A stretch of DNA of 64,000 bases from Zerene cesonia (GCF_012273895.1 NC_052121.1:5240943-5304942), one strand, 5' to 3'. Shown: positions 45,339 through 58,660, counted from the first letter of the stretch. Numbers and translations: made by a program. The notes: generated from the letters alone by a model not told the origin.

Positions 45339-46338
45339 NNNNNNNNNNNNNNNNNNNNNNNNNNNNNNNNNNNNNNNNNNNNNNNNNNNNNNNNNNNNNN
45401 NNNNNNNNNNNNNNNNNNNNNNNNNNNNNNNNNNNNNNNNNNNNNNNNNNNNNNNNNNNNNNNNNNNNNNNNNNNNNNNNNNNNNNNNNNNNNNNNNNNN
45501 NNNNNNNNNNNNNNNNNNNNNNNNNNNNNNNNNNNNNNNNNNNNNNNNNNNNNNNNNNNNNNNNNNNNNNNNNNNNNNNNNNNNNNNNNNNNNNNNNNNN
45601 NNNNNNNNNNNNNNNNNNNNNNNNNNNNNNNNNNNNNNNNNNNNNNNNNNNNNNNNNNNNNNNNNNNNNNNNNNNNNNNNNNNNNNNNNNNNNNNNNNNN
45701 NNNNNNNNNNNNNNNNNNNNNNNNNNNNNNNNNNNNNNNNNNNNNNNNNNNNNNNNNNNNNNNNNNNNNNNNNNNNNNNNNNNNNNNNNNNNNNNNNNNN
45801 NNNNNNNNNNNNNNNNNNNNNNNNNNNNNNNNNNNNNNNNNNNNNNNNNNNNNNNNNNNNNNNNNNNNNNNNNNNNNNNNNNNNNNNNNNNNNNNNNNNN
45901 NNNNNNNNNNNNNNNNNNNNNNNNNNNNNNNNNNNNNNNNNNNNNNNNNNNNNNNNNNNNNNNNNNNNNNNNNNNNNNNNNNNNNNNNNNNNNNNNNNNN
46001 NNNNNNNNNNNNNNNNNNNNNNNNNNNNNNNNNNNNNNNNNNNNNNNNNNNNNNNNNNNNNNNNNNNNNNNNNNNNNNNNNNNNNNNNNNNNNNNNNNNN
46101 NNNNNNNNNNNNNNNNNNNNNNNNNNNNNNNNNNNNNNNNNNNNNNNNNNNNNNNNNNNNNNNNNNNNNNNNNNNNNNNNNNNNNNNNNNNNNNNNNNNN
46201 NNNNNNNNNNNNNNNNNNNNNNNNNNNNNNNNNNNNNNNNNNNNNNNNNNNNNNNNNNNNNNNNNNNNNNNNNNNNNNNNNNNNNNNNNNNNNNNNNNNN
46301 NNNNNNNNNNNNNNNNNNNNNNNNNNNNNNNNNNNNNN
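45339..46338. other. assembly gap, exactly 1000 N
   Basis: The run of N is 1000 long, a conventional placeholder rather than a measured size. It lies just upstream of the ine first coding exon, so the ine promoter and part of its 5' UTR may be missing or misjoined. Open frames read through the N run are meaningless. Confidence 0.99.
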
Positions 46339-46557
46339 CTCCCCCTCCTCTTCCTGTGCTCTCGCTCTCCCCACTCTACAATAACAGAATCACATTGTGT
46401 TTACGAATTGTCGCGAATGACGATGACGAGTCAGTCGGTCGGCCATCTAACCCGATCTCGCTCGTTGAGTCGGTAGATTATATTTATTTATAAGTAGCGC
46501 GTTGCCAGTGGCAAACGCGACATCAATCACCGCGTAATGACCCTGTGACGTGATAAT
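46339..46557 (+). promoter_or_regulatory. ine: ine 5' flank / 5' UTR
   Basis: About 220 bp between the gap and the ine ATG. It is less AT-rich than its surroundings and contains TCAGT at 46431, a match to the arthropod initiator, and a GTGACGTGATA (CRE-like) motif about 10 bp before the ATG. No TATA box is clear. Whether transcription starts here or inside the gap cannot be decided. Confidence 0.35.
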
Positions 46558-49500
46558 ATGAATAGGGACTCACAAGATACTTCAGCGGAAGCCGCCTCAG
46601 CTAACGCGGCGGTCCACGTGGATCAATATGATGGATCAGACATGGAACATTCAAAACTTCTGTATCCACAATCGCCCACACCGACCGTAACGCCATCTGG
46701 TCAGATGCGAAAGGTGAAAAGCTTTACCGATACGCATCGCATTCGAGACGTCAACGCTGCGTCAGGTGCAGCGTCTGCAAGAAGCCTTCGCCCTTATGAC
46801 CAAGTGACCACGTACCCTGAGGGTTCCGATGCCGGTACCAATCAATATGCCCCATCCGTCCGATCCCTTGCCTCTATCGGCATGGGTTGCACGGATGGGC
46901 GGAAAATGGTAATAAGACGCGTTCCAACTTCACCAACTGAACTATTTCATCTTGTTCGTCCTCCTACGTAAGTAAGCAACGGATGTCACATCCTCTAAGA
47001 ACCCATTATTCAATTGATTCTCCTTTCAAACAATGATATATAACTACTAGCTTATCAAAACTTAAGAATGGGTAAACATTTTTATTTTATTTGAATTGTC
47101 CCCACAAATGTGCTATTTTCTTATGAGCAAATCTATATTAATATAAGAAAAAAACAGATCATTTAACAAATATTTAATTAGGCGAATGAAAATATACGAA
47201 ATTTTAATTTTAATTGAACTAATTTTCCTGTCTGTTATTCTATATGATCTTAGAAATAATAATCAAAACAATTGGTTATAAATGGTAGGTTTATTTTACT
47301 TATGTCCATCATTGACATCATTGACTTTTCCGGGCTGAATGAATAGCATTTTGCTGACATATATTCGTCGTATACTAATACGCTACAGGATGCATAATAT
47401 TTTTTATTTGGTATTAGTACATAGCTTATTCACATTATGTATAAATATTAAGTATAGAATAGTAGTAACTAACAATAACTATCGAATGGTTAAAAAATAA
47501 GAGCAGACAAAAGTGCTAAGGTTCTAACAGATGTAAGAACTGCTCACTCAGTAAATTTATTTTTAATAAATCATTTATTTATCATTCAGGGATCTCTTAA
47601 CTAGTAAAAAATCCATATCTTTAATGTTGAAATATATTGTTATCAATGATTTCGCAAGTACACCACTGGCCCTGAGTATAAACCTGTTCAATAACCCATC
47701 ATTAGAAGTTAGGACACTTCAGCGTTGTTTAAATTCTTGCGACTATTATAATATTACTATTCTAGACTTTTTAAGTAAATAAAAATATACCGATCCAATT
47801 AGTATTATCTACCCCTGAAACAATTATTACTGATAATAATATGTTTTCACAATTTTCAATGGGATTAAACAATATGAGAATTTAATAGTAATAGCAATTA
47901 GGATACATATTATTATAGGATATATATATATACGTATGACTCTGTAAAGCATTTATAATTTCAGTATGAAAACGTTACACATTACAAAAAACTGAAAAAT
48001 GTACATTTGAAATATTTATAGAATATGACTGTTGGCACTTTATGGCACATAGTCCAACTACGTTGGGTTATCCGTGGTTACGTAGAACCAAATCTTATCT
48101 AAGTCTCACCGATTTATCGATTGCAAAAATTTAGACTCTCGACTTTAAAATAAATCTATACATAAATACAATAAAACAGTAACCAAACAATTTCTGTAGA
48201 ATTATTCGAAAGAGTAAACAAATGGTCAGCATTTTTTTTGTTTGTATATGCGTATCTTATACGGTGACAGATCAGTTTTAAGTTCAACTTACAGGCTACA
48301 TTTTATTTTTAAAAAGATTTTTTTAGGAATGGTTATGGATACTCGTAACCAAGAAATAAAAAATAAATTCGGCAATATGGGATCTTCTTCGAACGCCACG
48401 AAGAAGAAAATTGTAGTCAAAGCGAGCGAAGCCGCTTGTGAAAAGCTGGTAATAAATAAAAGAAAAGACAAAACATTTTTTAATCGGTTGGGTTCTTTCT
48501 TAAATTCAACTGAAGACAGCTAATCAAACTTTTATTATAGGTTGTATCTGTCTAGTATATTCCCCAAATATTGATACAAGATTTATAAATTGACTTATTC
48601 TTAAGAAGCAGTGTAAGGTTAATGCCCCCAAGGGAAATACGAGAAATTTTTCCATTCAAACGCCTAGCTATAAGTGCCACGGTCGTTCCTCATTAGAGTT
48701 GGTATTTTTGCTGTGGAGTACTATTTGGCCATTAGTCAAAAATTCACAGGCTGGAAAGAGGGCGTTAACTAATTTTTTCAAAGCGACTTTTCTATTTATA
48801 ACTTAACGATACAATTAATAAGCATATCCGAGATCTCAATGTCTGAATAGTTATAATAAATAAAATTTATGATGGTAATCAAAGAGCGTTATTTACTATA
48901 TCCATAGACATACTTAACACATTTACACAAACTGCTACTTTTTAAGAAATTGAAAAGGGCCTAGACTTATTAAATTAATTTTGATGATTTTATTGACGAT
49001 TTGACGATTTTTAATGTCGGAAAATAGTATTTTATAAGTGGTCAAAAACTCATTTTTAATCGATTGTCTTTTTCTTAAGCGACATGAGTAGTTGATAATT
49101 ACCATTTAATTTTCCCATTACTATTTAAAAACAATAAACGTCAAATACCTATAATACAATTTGTGATAAGAAGCAACGTAGGCATTCGTAATCTTTGATA
49201 TTATTATCATCAAGATAAATGGTACATAGAGGATTAAATTCAGCACTTTAAGAGAATTGCATTGAAACCGTGGTAAAGTGCAAAGTAGGTATTGGTGATT
49301 TAATATTTATATCCCCACATCCTGTTATGCCAAGAGAATAGGGAAATTTTAGGCATGTGACCTTCAAGTTTAAAGATAAGGCTGCAACGTCGCTATCTTC
49401 TCCCGTGTATCATGGTTACAACGATTGATCGCGCGCTCGGCCTTATCACCGTTTATTTGATAATGATTTTAAAAACGTTTACGTACTTACAAGTTGACAG

Positions 49501-52500
49501 CTGAGGATTACTGCCTTATTCTTTAAACTCTTGTCAAATGTTTATTTACCCGCGATATGATAGCAAATACCCATTTTCAAACCTTATCACACCGAAACAA
49601 TCTTTTAATTAAACACAATTCGCAGTTTTTAGAGAAATGTAATTGTCACTCATATTTCACTTACCTACCAATGTAGAAATGAAGTCACCCTTCAGTTGCC
49701 TACACCCGTTTGTATTTTATCAGACTGAAATCTTTATAAGCTCTATATAATTAAATAATATACATACATCAGAATTTACACTAAAATTTCACGTAATATA
49801 GGCAATCACAGAAAATGTTTTTCCTATAGATAGATTTCAAACATATTGTCTTTATTCATAGGTCACGACATACCTTTTACCCAAAAAAATAATATTAGGT
49901 AATCGTTTCGGAAATATAACGAATCAAAATTATATTCCAATAATTTACATTTATTTTAACAGTAATCATTGTGAAACTATTTATTTACAACAAAATTTAG
50001 GTCTATTGACCACTGATAACATCGTGTTTCCGAATACCTTCCTATGAATCATACTAAGGAAACGAATTTCCATTTTGTCATAAATTTGATTGCCTATTGT
50101 AACTTTTATCATATTTCTCATAATCTTTTAAAATTGTTCTATGTACAATACGATTAAATACACAAGTTGTAACTGGAATACGATATTTAAGTATAATATA
50201 ATAAGCCTTTAAATAAATCTTCAGAATTTATAGTTTATACAATTTTTAATGTATAAACTCATATTTACATGTTTATTTAAATCATATAAGTAATCATCAT
50301 ATATCAAGTAGAAAAAGTGATTTATTAACATGATCTATGTCATGTAATTATTTGAAATTAATAAAACAAAATACGAATTTCCTGCAAGTAGGTACTTATT
50401 TAAAATATTTGAGGAATGTTATATTTTAATGCATCTACTATTTGGTAGGTACTTACTATTGTAGCTTTTCATATTTGCTGAAAACAGAGTAAAATCAAAC
50501 CTCAAATTAAATCTACAATTCGACCCTTTATTTAACTTGATAGAAGTTAGTTATTAGTCATAATATGATATAATTCAAGCTATATTCTTCATTAACAGTT
50601 AAAAAATCACTTTACCTGACATTTCGACCTTTAGTCATGCCGCTTAGTTGGGTTAGCCACTAACCATGAACGTAATATACTACCTACGTCCATGCACTCG
50701 TAGTTTAATGACATTTTGTATCTATATATACAACTATACATAGTCATAAAAAACCACGACCAGTCCATTTCTATATATTGAATATTGTTCATCAAGAGTA
50801 ATTGCTTACTATGCAATATGGAATTTAATAGATCCCAAATCAATGTTTAGATTTAGAATTTTTTGTGTTTGTCTGATTGTATGTGCGTCCACCACGTAAA
50901 AATCAATCATCATCGAAGTGTCATTGGATCTAACGCCTGTAAAAATTAAACAGAATTTTCTATATATATTTAATGCTAATATAAACAAGTAACGATCGAT
51001 TGATTTTTTTTCTATTCTTTGAAAATTTCACATAAAGAGCATTTGAATGCTATAAAACTTAAAATTAAATAATATTATAAGCTCTATATAACATATTTTA
51101 TATAGTTCTCTAACTTATAGAAAATAAGAAGCCCATGTTCAATAAAATGAAAAAGTTATTTAATTAGCTTAATTTGATACGACGTCATTAGTCTCACTAA
51201 GATCATAGCTTAAGCCATTATTAAGCCTTATTACCTTGCCTTAATCTCACACATCTTGATGCGATGACCACGAAATTATTTTCCATTGATAGATACAATC
51301 AGGAGGAAAACTAAAATAAATCATTTCTACAAAAAAGTATATGTACTATACTTAGATCTTAAAAACTACACAAGGGATTTTGAAGGATTTTTTATACATA
51401 TTGTTAGATAGAGTGATTCAAAAGGAAGGTTTATATATGTATATTAATATCTATCAATCTACTCCGAATTTACGTCATTCATATTTAATTTATCTGATTG
51501 AAATCATTTTGCTTTAGGCCACCGGATGAAGACACTGCGTCACACGAAAGTGATTGCGGAGAAGAAGAGGAAGATGCCGAAACCGTCCACTTGAAGCCGA
51601 GAAGACCGTTTTGGGCGAACAAAATTCAATTTGTTTTGGCATGTGTGGGTTACTCTGTAGGGTTGGGTAACGTGTGGCGCTTTCCATATCTTTGTTATAA
51701 AAGTGGAGGAGGTATGTTATTTTCATATATGAACTCCTACTTTTCTAATCTATACTCTAATATTATAAAGAGAAAAGATTTGAATTTTTGTTTGTTTGTT
51801 TGAAATGAATACGCTCCGAAACTACTGGAGCGATTTAAAAAATTCTTTCACCGTTGGCAAGCTACAATATACCCGAGTGAAATAGGTTATGTATTAATTT
51901 CAAAAAAATTAGGGATGTTTACTAAAACTTGAATAATCTAACCCAAGATGTAAAAAAATCTTTTCATTATTTTTTTATACGAACCCTAAACTTCCTTCAA
52001 TCGCGTGCGCTGCGAAAACTATTATTGATAGAATAAAATGATATATTACAAATTTTCAGGACACATCCATAAAAAATGTCGCGACAGCATGTATCTTTCT
52101 TTTATAGTTACTTCACAATAAGCGTCCTTTTATTAAAAAAAAAAATATTAAAATACCACCGCTAGAAAAGACTCTTTATTTGCACCTAGGTTTTGATCCC
52201 TATCAAAAAAAATAAATCATTATTTTAGACTACTTCAATACCTTCATATTCGAATATTCCACTCAAAAGATATCACGTGTTTAAATAATAGGTTTAAATA
52301 ATGCGTTGAAGAGGTACGGGAGGGCAGTCTTAGATTTTTGTTTTTAATGAATGTTATTTGTTTAAAAAATCACTGTAAAACATTGTATATTTCCTTTTAT
52401 TATACTACTTTGCCCGGGCGAAACCGGGATGGGTTGCTAGTAACATTATAAATAAGAAAGTAGCTCTGTCTGTCTGTGCCTCTATCTGTCTGTCATTTCT

Positions 52501-55500
52501 CATCTTCAAATCTAAATATTCTTTGAGAAAGGACAAATCCCACAGGAACGCGAACGGGAACTCTACGCGGAAAATCTCGAAACTGGCTATCTTTTGTTTC
52601 TGTGCAAAACTGAGGACATAAGTAGCGGAGTAACTTACCAATATTTCTAACTATTTTCTAACTTCTATAGATTTCTGACTAAAAGATACCCATTCATATA
52701 ATTATTACATAGCAAAATTAACACAAAACACGCCCATATATTTATTGACAAACATCGTGACAAAATCATTAAGGAACAATAAATACTTCGATACGTCACT
52801 ATATAACATAGCACTCCCATTACGTATAGTACTTATTTAATATGTTTATTAAATTGGCCCTGCAAATCATTTTATGCACGATATAATTCTGAACATCTTA
52901 CATAAATATTTATCCAAAATTTACTAAATGGACAATGGGTGTCGTGCTAGCGATTCGTGACTTTGCGTTTATCATTTATGAAATTCTCACTTAAAAAAAA
53001 ATAAACCAACCTGACTCACAAACACTATAATATTAAGCGATTTTGAAACATGTATACCTATTATTTCATACATAAGTAGCATGAATGTAGAGTCTATAAA
53101 GTTACTCTGTATTTATTGCTACCTCATGAAATTATAACTTTCTTAACTTAACTTATATTCACCGTTATTTATCATAAAATGTAAATGACTATTCGAACTA
53201 ACATTGATCATGTTTGTGTATATATTTGAGAAGAGCCGTTTTTAAATCGACTTGTGTTTTTGGTCGTAACGGGTAATAAAATTTGCATTTGTTTTGAAAT
53301 TTCACAGTCGTGTCTATTTAGTTTGTGTCATCTGGTGCTAAATGGCGCTAGTTGGCGCAGGGTTTCAATATTTAGATATCTATGGTTTCAATGTATGTAT
53401 AGAAACAACATTAAGCCGAGTGTGAATAACGAATGTTGTATTTTGTAAATTGATACGTCACGACGCATACACGTCCTCTCAAGATATCGAATGATATATT
53501 GCTGTGATTTATTTAAATGTCATATAATATTGTTGCATATGTAGATACCTAGTAGGTAGCTAAGAATACAACTCTCAACATTAGATACGTAAACATATCC
53601 AGTAGTAGGTATATCTAAATTTACATACGATACGATAACTATACAGACAAGTACAGTTACATGAATCACATTTTCACATTATCTTGAACAGAAGTTAGAG
53701 TCTGTATCTATTTTTCTGCAATTGCATCGTCGACGAAATACTATTCCCTCGTGTAATCAAAGCATAAGGCAATACAATTTCACACAGCTACTTACCACAC
53801 ATAGCGTTATAATAAAAAGTTAAGAAAGAGGATTAAATAGATATAAAAATAGATATTCATGGTAGGTACCTTAGCTTCTTAATGCAATACATAATAGGAA
53901 GTAAGTCACATTTAAATGCAGTCAACTATAAGTAATTACCGTGAGAGCAGATACAGTTAGGTATAATATACACATTAACTACACACTATAATTTTCAGTG
54001 CTTCCTTTNNNNNNNNNNNNNNNNNNNNNNNNNNNNNNTCCTTTTGATGTTTTATGATAAGGACTTTTGATGGTTATTTTCATGTTTGATAAGAAATGGA
54101 TGAATTTAGATAAATGTATTATGATCATCTATATGGATTATATTATACTTATATTTTAGAAATCAACCATTAGATATGCCATAGACGGAAGCTGGTAACT
54201 ACGCCAAACGCCCGTCAGAATGACATAATAACGACAATTTATGATAACGATCGGGTTAATTAGTCTATATCTGCGGGTCAATTCAAATAAGAATTACGCA
54301 ATAAGAATTTTTTATACTTGATGCTTATCGCATACATTTTAAAATAAAAATCTATAAGTAAAATTACAATATTTTCGTATGTCAATAAACTATGTCAATA
54401 AAATAATCATCGGATTTTACTAATGTACCTATTATTAAATTAATTTAAGCAGACTAAGTTAAGTTACGCCATCAAAAACATCCTGTAGAAAAAACAAGTC
54501 TCGCAACTCAGTCTCTCTACAGTAAAAGTTGTGAGATCCAATATCAAGTCGGTTAACTTATATTTTAGTCTCTACTTAAGGACCTTCTGTCTTTAGTTAT
54601 TATATGTCTTGAGTGATGTCTTGATTTATTATCATGCCAATATTAAAAATATTTTACGTTTTAAACAAATAGATCGACTTGTCCATCGCATGAAAACACT
54701 TGAATATTTGACCCAAAGATATACCTACCTACTTCTTTTCAAACATAGGTCCACTGAAAGGATGTCTCGATAGAAGTGGGAATTTATTGTATGTTATGTT
54801 ATATCATTTAATAAAAACTTTTGATTATTTTCAGGTGCTTTTCTCATTCCATACTTCATAATACTCCTGGTGTGTGGTGTGCCCATGTTGTTTATGGAAT
54901 TAGCAATTGGCCAATATACAGCACACGGGCCTATCGGTGCCCTCTCACAAATATGCCCATTGTTTAAAGGTATTTTTTATTTTGATATACGATCTATAAA
55001 TATCAATAGCCACTTTGAATAAATAAAAAATCCAAGGGCGAATATACAGCTATTACAATGCACGACTCGACATGGTGGCATTGTTCTACTTCCTATCTAC
55101 AATAATATAATTTCAAATGTGTATAATGGTATTATCCACTATATATTCCATGCTCTGTAGCTATTATTATGATATGTAGAAAATTTATTGATATGGCACC
55201 GCAAACCATTACTCAATATATAATATTTTAATTTTAGGTGCTGGCCTCGCAAGTGTAGTAATCTCGTTTTTAATGTCCACGTATTATGCAGTTATAATTG
55301 CATGGGCAATATATTATTTCTTCACATCATTTAAATCTGAAGTACCCTGGGCAACATGTTCAAATCGATGGAACACACCTTACTGTTGGATTCCAAATCA
55401 CAACATAACTAAACCGAATGGATCACAGACACCTACCGAACAATTCTTCGAGTAAGGTTTGCTTTTAATTATCATCCACATATTTCGAAATTAAATATAA

Positions 55501-57699
55501 AGTATTTTATATATATTTGAGATGTCATAGGCTGAGAGTGATGCAATTCATTAATTTCCATATCACATGTGATCAATACCTTTTTTGCCACACCTATAAA
55601 CTTATATACCTAAATTACCAAAAATGTTTTTTATCTTTATCTAATCTTTTAAACGCTGCGTGATTAACTCTGTTCAATAAAGTGAAGAACAATAACATCT
55701 GAAGAAATATCAGAATATTAAAAAATCTAAGAAATTATTAATGTATATATACCTACCTATAATGTAGGTTCGTGTAAAATCTATGAAATATGTGACTATC
55801 GATCATTACACGACGTTGCATTAGAAGAAACACGAATCTATATGCAACTCTATATATTTTCAGGAAAAAAGTACTAAATATGAGCGAAGGTATAGAATAC
55901 CCCGGGAGCATGCGGTGGGAACTGGCTGCTTGTTTAGTTTGTGCTTGGTTACTTGTCTACTTTGCCCTGTGGAAAAGCATAAAATCTTCGGCAAAAGTAC
56001 GATATATAACGACGACGTTGCCTTTCCTACTCATAATAGTATTTCTTGGCCGTTCTCTAACTCTCGAAGGCGCCGATCAAGGGTTAAGATTCTTTTTCAA
56101 GCCAGATTGGGAATTATTGAAACAATCAAGGCCATGGGTAAATGCAGCATCACAAATCTTCAATTCCATAGGAATTGCCTTCGGATCTATGATCATGTTT
56201 GCTTCGTACAACCGCTTCGATAATAACTTTCTACACGATACACTGGCCGTATCGCTAGTCAATGCAGTAACAAGTCTTATTGTTGGGATATTTACATTCG
56301 CTACCATAGGAAACATTGCAACTGAACAAAATACAAGCGTTAAAGATGTTATTGCTGACAGTAAGTATTCTCACTACATATAAAAATCTAAATTATACTT
56401 TAACTCGGGCGGACCGCTAGTGGGATAGTTGATGCAAAGTACAATTAAACAAAAAAAAATAAGAAACCAACTGAAGTATAGTACATTCAATATTAATTGA
56501 TAATCCATATATTTTAGGTCCCGGACTTATTTTTGTGGTATACCCACAAGCTATTGCAAAGATGCCAGCTCCTCAGCTATGGGCCGTTTTATTTTTCTTC
56601 ATGTTTCTATGTCTTGGATTAAACAGTCAGGTAAGATTCATACTCCTCATCACTTTTTTATGAAAAAAAGTGAGTTTAATATTTAAATTAATGACTTCAT
56701 TTTTTTTCAGTTCGCCATTGTCGAGGTAGTTGTTACTTCCATTCAAGATGGTTTTCCTGATATGATACGAAGACGACTCGTGTATCACGAGCTGTTAGTG
56801 CTACTAGTGTGCGGCATATCTTTGGTCTTTGGTTTGCCGCATATAATACAGAGCGGTATATACTTATTCCAGTTGATGGATTACTATGCGGCATCTCTTA
56901 GCATAACATATCTCGCTTTCTTTGAAGTAGTAGCCATTGCATGGTTTTATGGCGTTGAAAGACTATCCCGGAACATAAAGCAAATGACAGGTAAAATTAT
57001 TATCATTTATAATGATTCATTAGATACAATAGTGTTTAAATATGCAGTCCCAAAAATACTATACAAATGCCTACCTATAATTTAGATACATAGGTACTGT
57101 GTTGATGTATATTTTTAATAGTTTACAAGAAATGATGTATCTAGTTGGTAAGCCTTTCTTGAAATAAATAAATAAATAGCAGAACTACGCCAGTACATCA
57201 AAAATTATAAACACTAAATATTAAATTATGTTATTTCTAAACAGGTCAGCGGCCATCTTTATACTTCCGTTTCTGTTGGCTAATAGCGGCTCCTGCCCTG
57301 CTATTAGCACTCTGGGTAGCAAGTTTAGTTGACTACACTCCACCCAGTTACCGACAGTACCAATATCCTGCATGGGCGCAAGCGCTAGGCTGGATCATCG
57401 CCTCACTTTCCTTGTTATGCATACCAGGATATGCACTTATTGTTATAATAAGATCACCGGGGAAAACAATTGGAGAAGTATGTATTGTATAACAATATTA
57501 TATACACCTAACGTGATAAATTCACAATTTTTATGTGAATGAAAAAAAAATTTTTTTCTACATACTAATGGCATATTTTTTCCTACAGAAACTACGTAAT
57601 TCAATTCGCCCCACATTTATGTGCGATTGTGGCGTCAACGGTTGTGATATATGCTGCTCGGAATCTGAACCTCCCGATGATAAAACAACTATCAGCTAG
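46558..57699 (+). CDS. ine: inebriated-type SLC6 Na+/Cl--dependent transporter, 728 aa, 9 exons
   Basis: Exons 46558-46967, 51518-51711, 54835-54969, 55238-55451, 55864-56360, 56518-56630, 56711-56990, 57245-57477 and 57589-57699 join in frame. Residues 1-172 are a hydrophilic N-terminus (exon 1, then an acidic GEEEEDAE stretch). TM1 holds GLGNVWRFPY (185-194), the SLC6 signature. The next parts are a GQYTAHGPIG loop, an extracellular loop with a C…C pair (ATCSNRWNTPYCW) and two N-glycosylation sites, TM6 with FNSIGIAFGS…SYN, and TM8 with GLNSQFAIVE. Gly, not Asp, at 185 in TM1 argues against a monoamine substrate. The long N-terminus and overall resemblance to Drosophila/Manduca Inebriated, a plasma-membrane transporter acting in neurons and fluid-transporting epithelia, support the name. 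The N-terminus may be specific to a long isoform. SLC6 family is certain; the ine assignment is from memory. Confidence 0.88.
48225..48465 (+). repeat. dispersed repeat, copy 4, with element-like end
   Basis: The start (TTTGTTTGTATATGCG, then GGTGACAGATCAG and CAACTTACAGGCTACA) matches copies at 43357, 44100 and 44560. The end, CGAACGCCACGAAG… GCGAGCGAAGCCGCTTGTGA then AAGCTGGTA, is like the ends of common lepidopteran elements. An open frame of 93 codons across it is therefore not a gene. Confidence 0.6.
49374..49589. promoter_or_regulatory. cluster of five WGATAR motifs in ine intron 1
   Basis: Five GATA-factor consensus sites lie in 216 bp: AGATAA at 49374, CTATCT (reverse) at 49393, TTATCA (reverse) at 49444, TGATAA at 49459 and TTATCA (reverse) at 49584. 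It is a candidate enhancer only; AT-rich DNA yields such motifs by chance, though rarely this densely. Confidence 0.25.
51755..52441 (+). repeat. ~690-bp lepidopteran interspersed element in ine intron 2
   Basis: It runs from TCTAATATTATAAAGAGAAA through TTGTTTGTTTG, CTCCGAAACTACTGGAGCGA, CCGTTGGCAAGCTACA, AATCGCGTGCGCTGCGAAAA and GCACCTAGGTTTTGATCCCT to the end TGCCCGGGCGAAACCGGGAT, GGGTTGCTAGT. I recognise this order from a repeat common in lepidopteran genomes. There is no coding capacity. Confidence 0.75.
52443..52600 (+). repeat. short interspersed repeat, copy 2, abutting the previous element
   Basis: It begins ACATTATAAATAAGAAAGTA, then GCTCTGTCTGTCTGTG, and ends at GGAACGCGAACGGGAACTCT. 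It matches 43818-44010 in the same orientation. It starts directly at the end of the 51755-52441 element, so one inserted beside or into the other. From 52601 to 54008 I see nothing recognisable. Confidence 0.65.
54009..54038. other. assembly gap, 30 N
   Basis: A short N run in ine intron 2. It does not touch any exon. Confidence 0.98.
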
Positions 57700-58640
57700 T
57701 CTTCAAACTACATTTACCTAAATTTATTAACTTCTATAAGTGTTATAATTAGCCTATTATAGTTAAGCGGGTGTTCACACCAACACTTGTGATATCAAAA
57801 ATAAACAAGACGAAGGTGATAAACCGAACATTCCTCCATCATAATTATCATTCATTTTGTAATGAGATAGAGATCACACTTGACCTCAAACTATAGTGTT
57901 TGCTTTGTAACAGTGACATAGTTAAATGCACTCGAATTGAAGGGTTAGAAGGTACTCTAACGTACCATTTTGAAGGATCTGTAAATATATAGTAACTTAT
58001 TCTATTTTTGTAACATTGAATGGAAAATCAATTACGACCAATGAAAAAAAAAACATAAATACAGGTAGTTTTAGAAAGAAATATAAATGAATGCCAATGT
58101 CACTTGAATTACCACTGCATGATATATTGTAAGTTAATTTTAAGATATTTTTAGCATTTGCTATATTCAAATTTGGGACTACTTACTACAATAAATTATT
58201 TGAGAAATTATAATTTTTCAGACATATAACTAAATAAAGGTAATACTCACAAGATTTGATATAAAGGTATTTATATCTTTATATACATAAATAAAATTAT
58301 GTGAATAACCAATTGACTTACTGTAATTTTTGTATGTCAATGGAGTAACTGCCAACATTTGTTTATAACGGTAGGAATTAAAATATTCTGTGATTTTAAG
58401 CATTCCATGTAACATTCTTAAAGCTAGATTTAATATGATTAGTGTAAGTATTTATTCTTACTATGGTAAAACCATAAATATGTATCTGTACTCAATTGGA
58501 ATGTTTATTGATCCTATTTATGAATCATTCATAATTTAATTAAAGAATGAACACATACAATTTGGAGTTTAATAATTTGATTTTGTGTCCAATCAACAAT
58601 AAGTCTGTTAATTAGTTAAAAGTGAAAAATAAAATAAATA
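57700..58640 (+). terminator. ine: ine 3' UTR and candidate poly(A) signals
   Basis: After the TAG at 57697-57699 come AATAAA at 57800-57805 and 58233-58238, and an AAAATAAAATAAATA run at about 58626-58639. The last lies only ~20-40 bp from the poly(A) signal of the convergent minus-strand gene, so the longest ine transcript would end nearly tail to tail with it. Which signal is used is unknown. Confidence 0.45.
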
Positions 58641-58660
58641 CAAACATATCAATAGTGTGT

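Larger units (their letters stand above)
46968..51517 (+). other. ine: ine intron 1 (4.5 kb), mostly unassigned
   Basis: Donor CGTAAGT at 46968 and acceptor GCTTTAG ending 51517. It contains one copy of a dispersed repeat (about 48225-48465) and a cluster of GATA-factor motifs at 49374-49589. A dispersed-repeat-like fragment lies near 50855-50960 (TTTGTCTGATTGTATGTGCG). The rest is AT-rich with no coding signal that I trust. Confidence 0.6.

Noticed and set aside
45262..46476. Long open frames spanning the N gap
   Set aside because: Their length comes from N codons.
48242..48523. Open frame of 93 codons in ine intron 1
   Set aside because: It overlaps a dispersed repeat with copies at 43357, 44100 and 44560, and its middle contains an element-like end (GCGAGCGAAGCCGC).
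53254..53448. 64-codon open frame in ine intron 2
   Set aside because: No recognisable protein. It ends in AT-rich intronic sequence and is within chance expectation for a 3-kb intron.
46558..57699. Monoamine (dopamine/serotonin) transporter
   Set aside because: The TM1 position that is Asp in monoamine transporters is Gly here, and the overall sequence fits Inebriated better.
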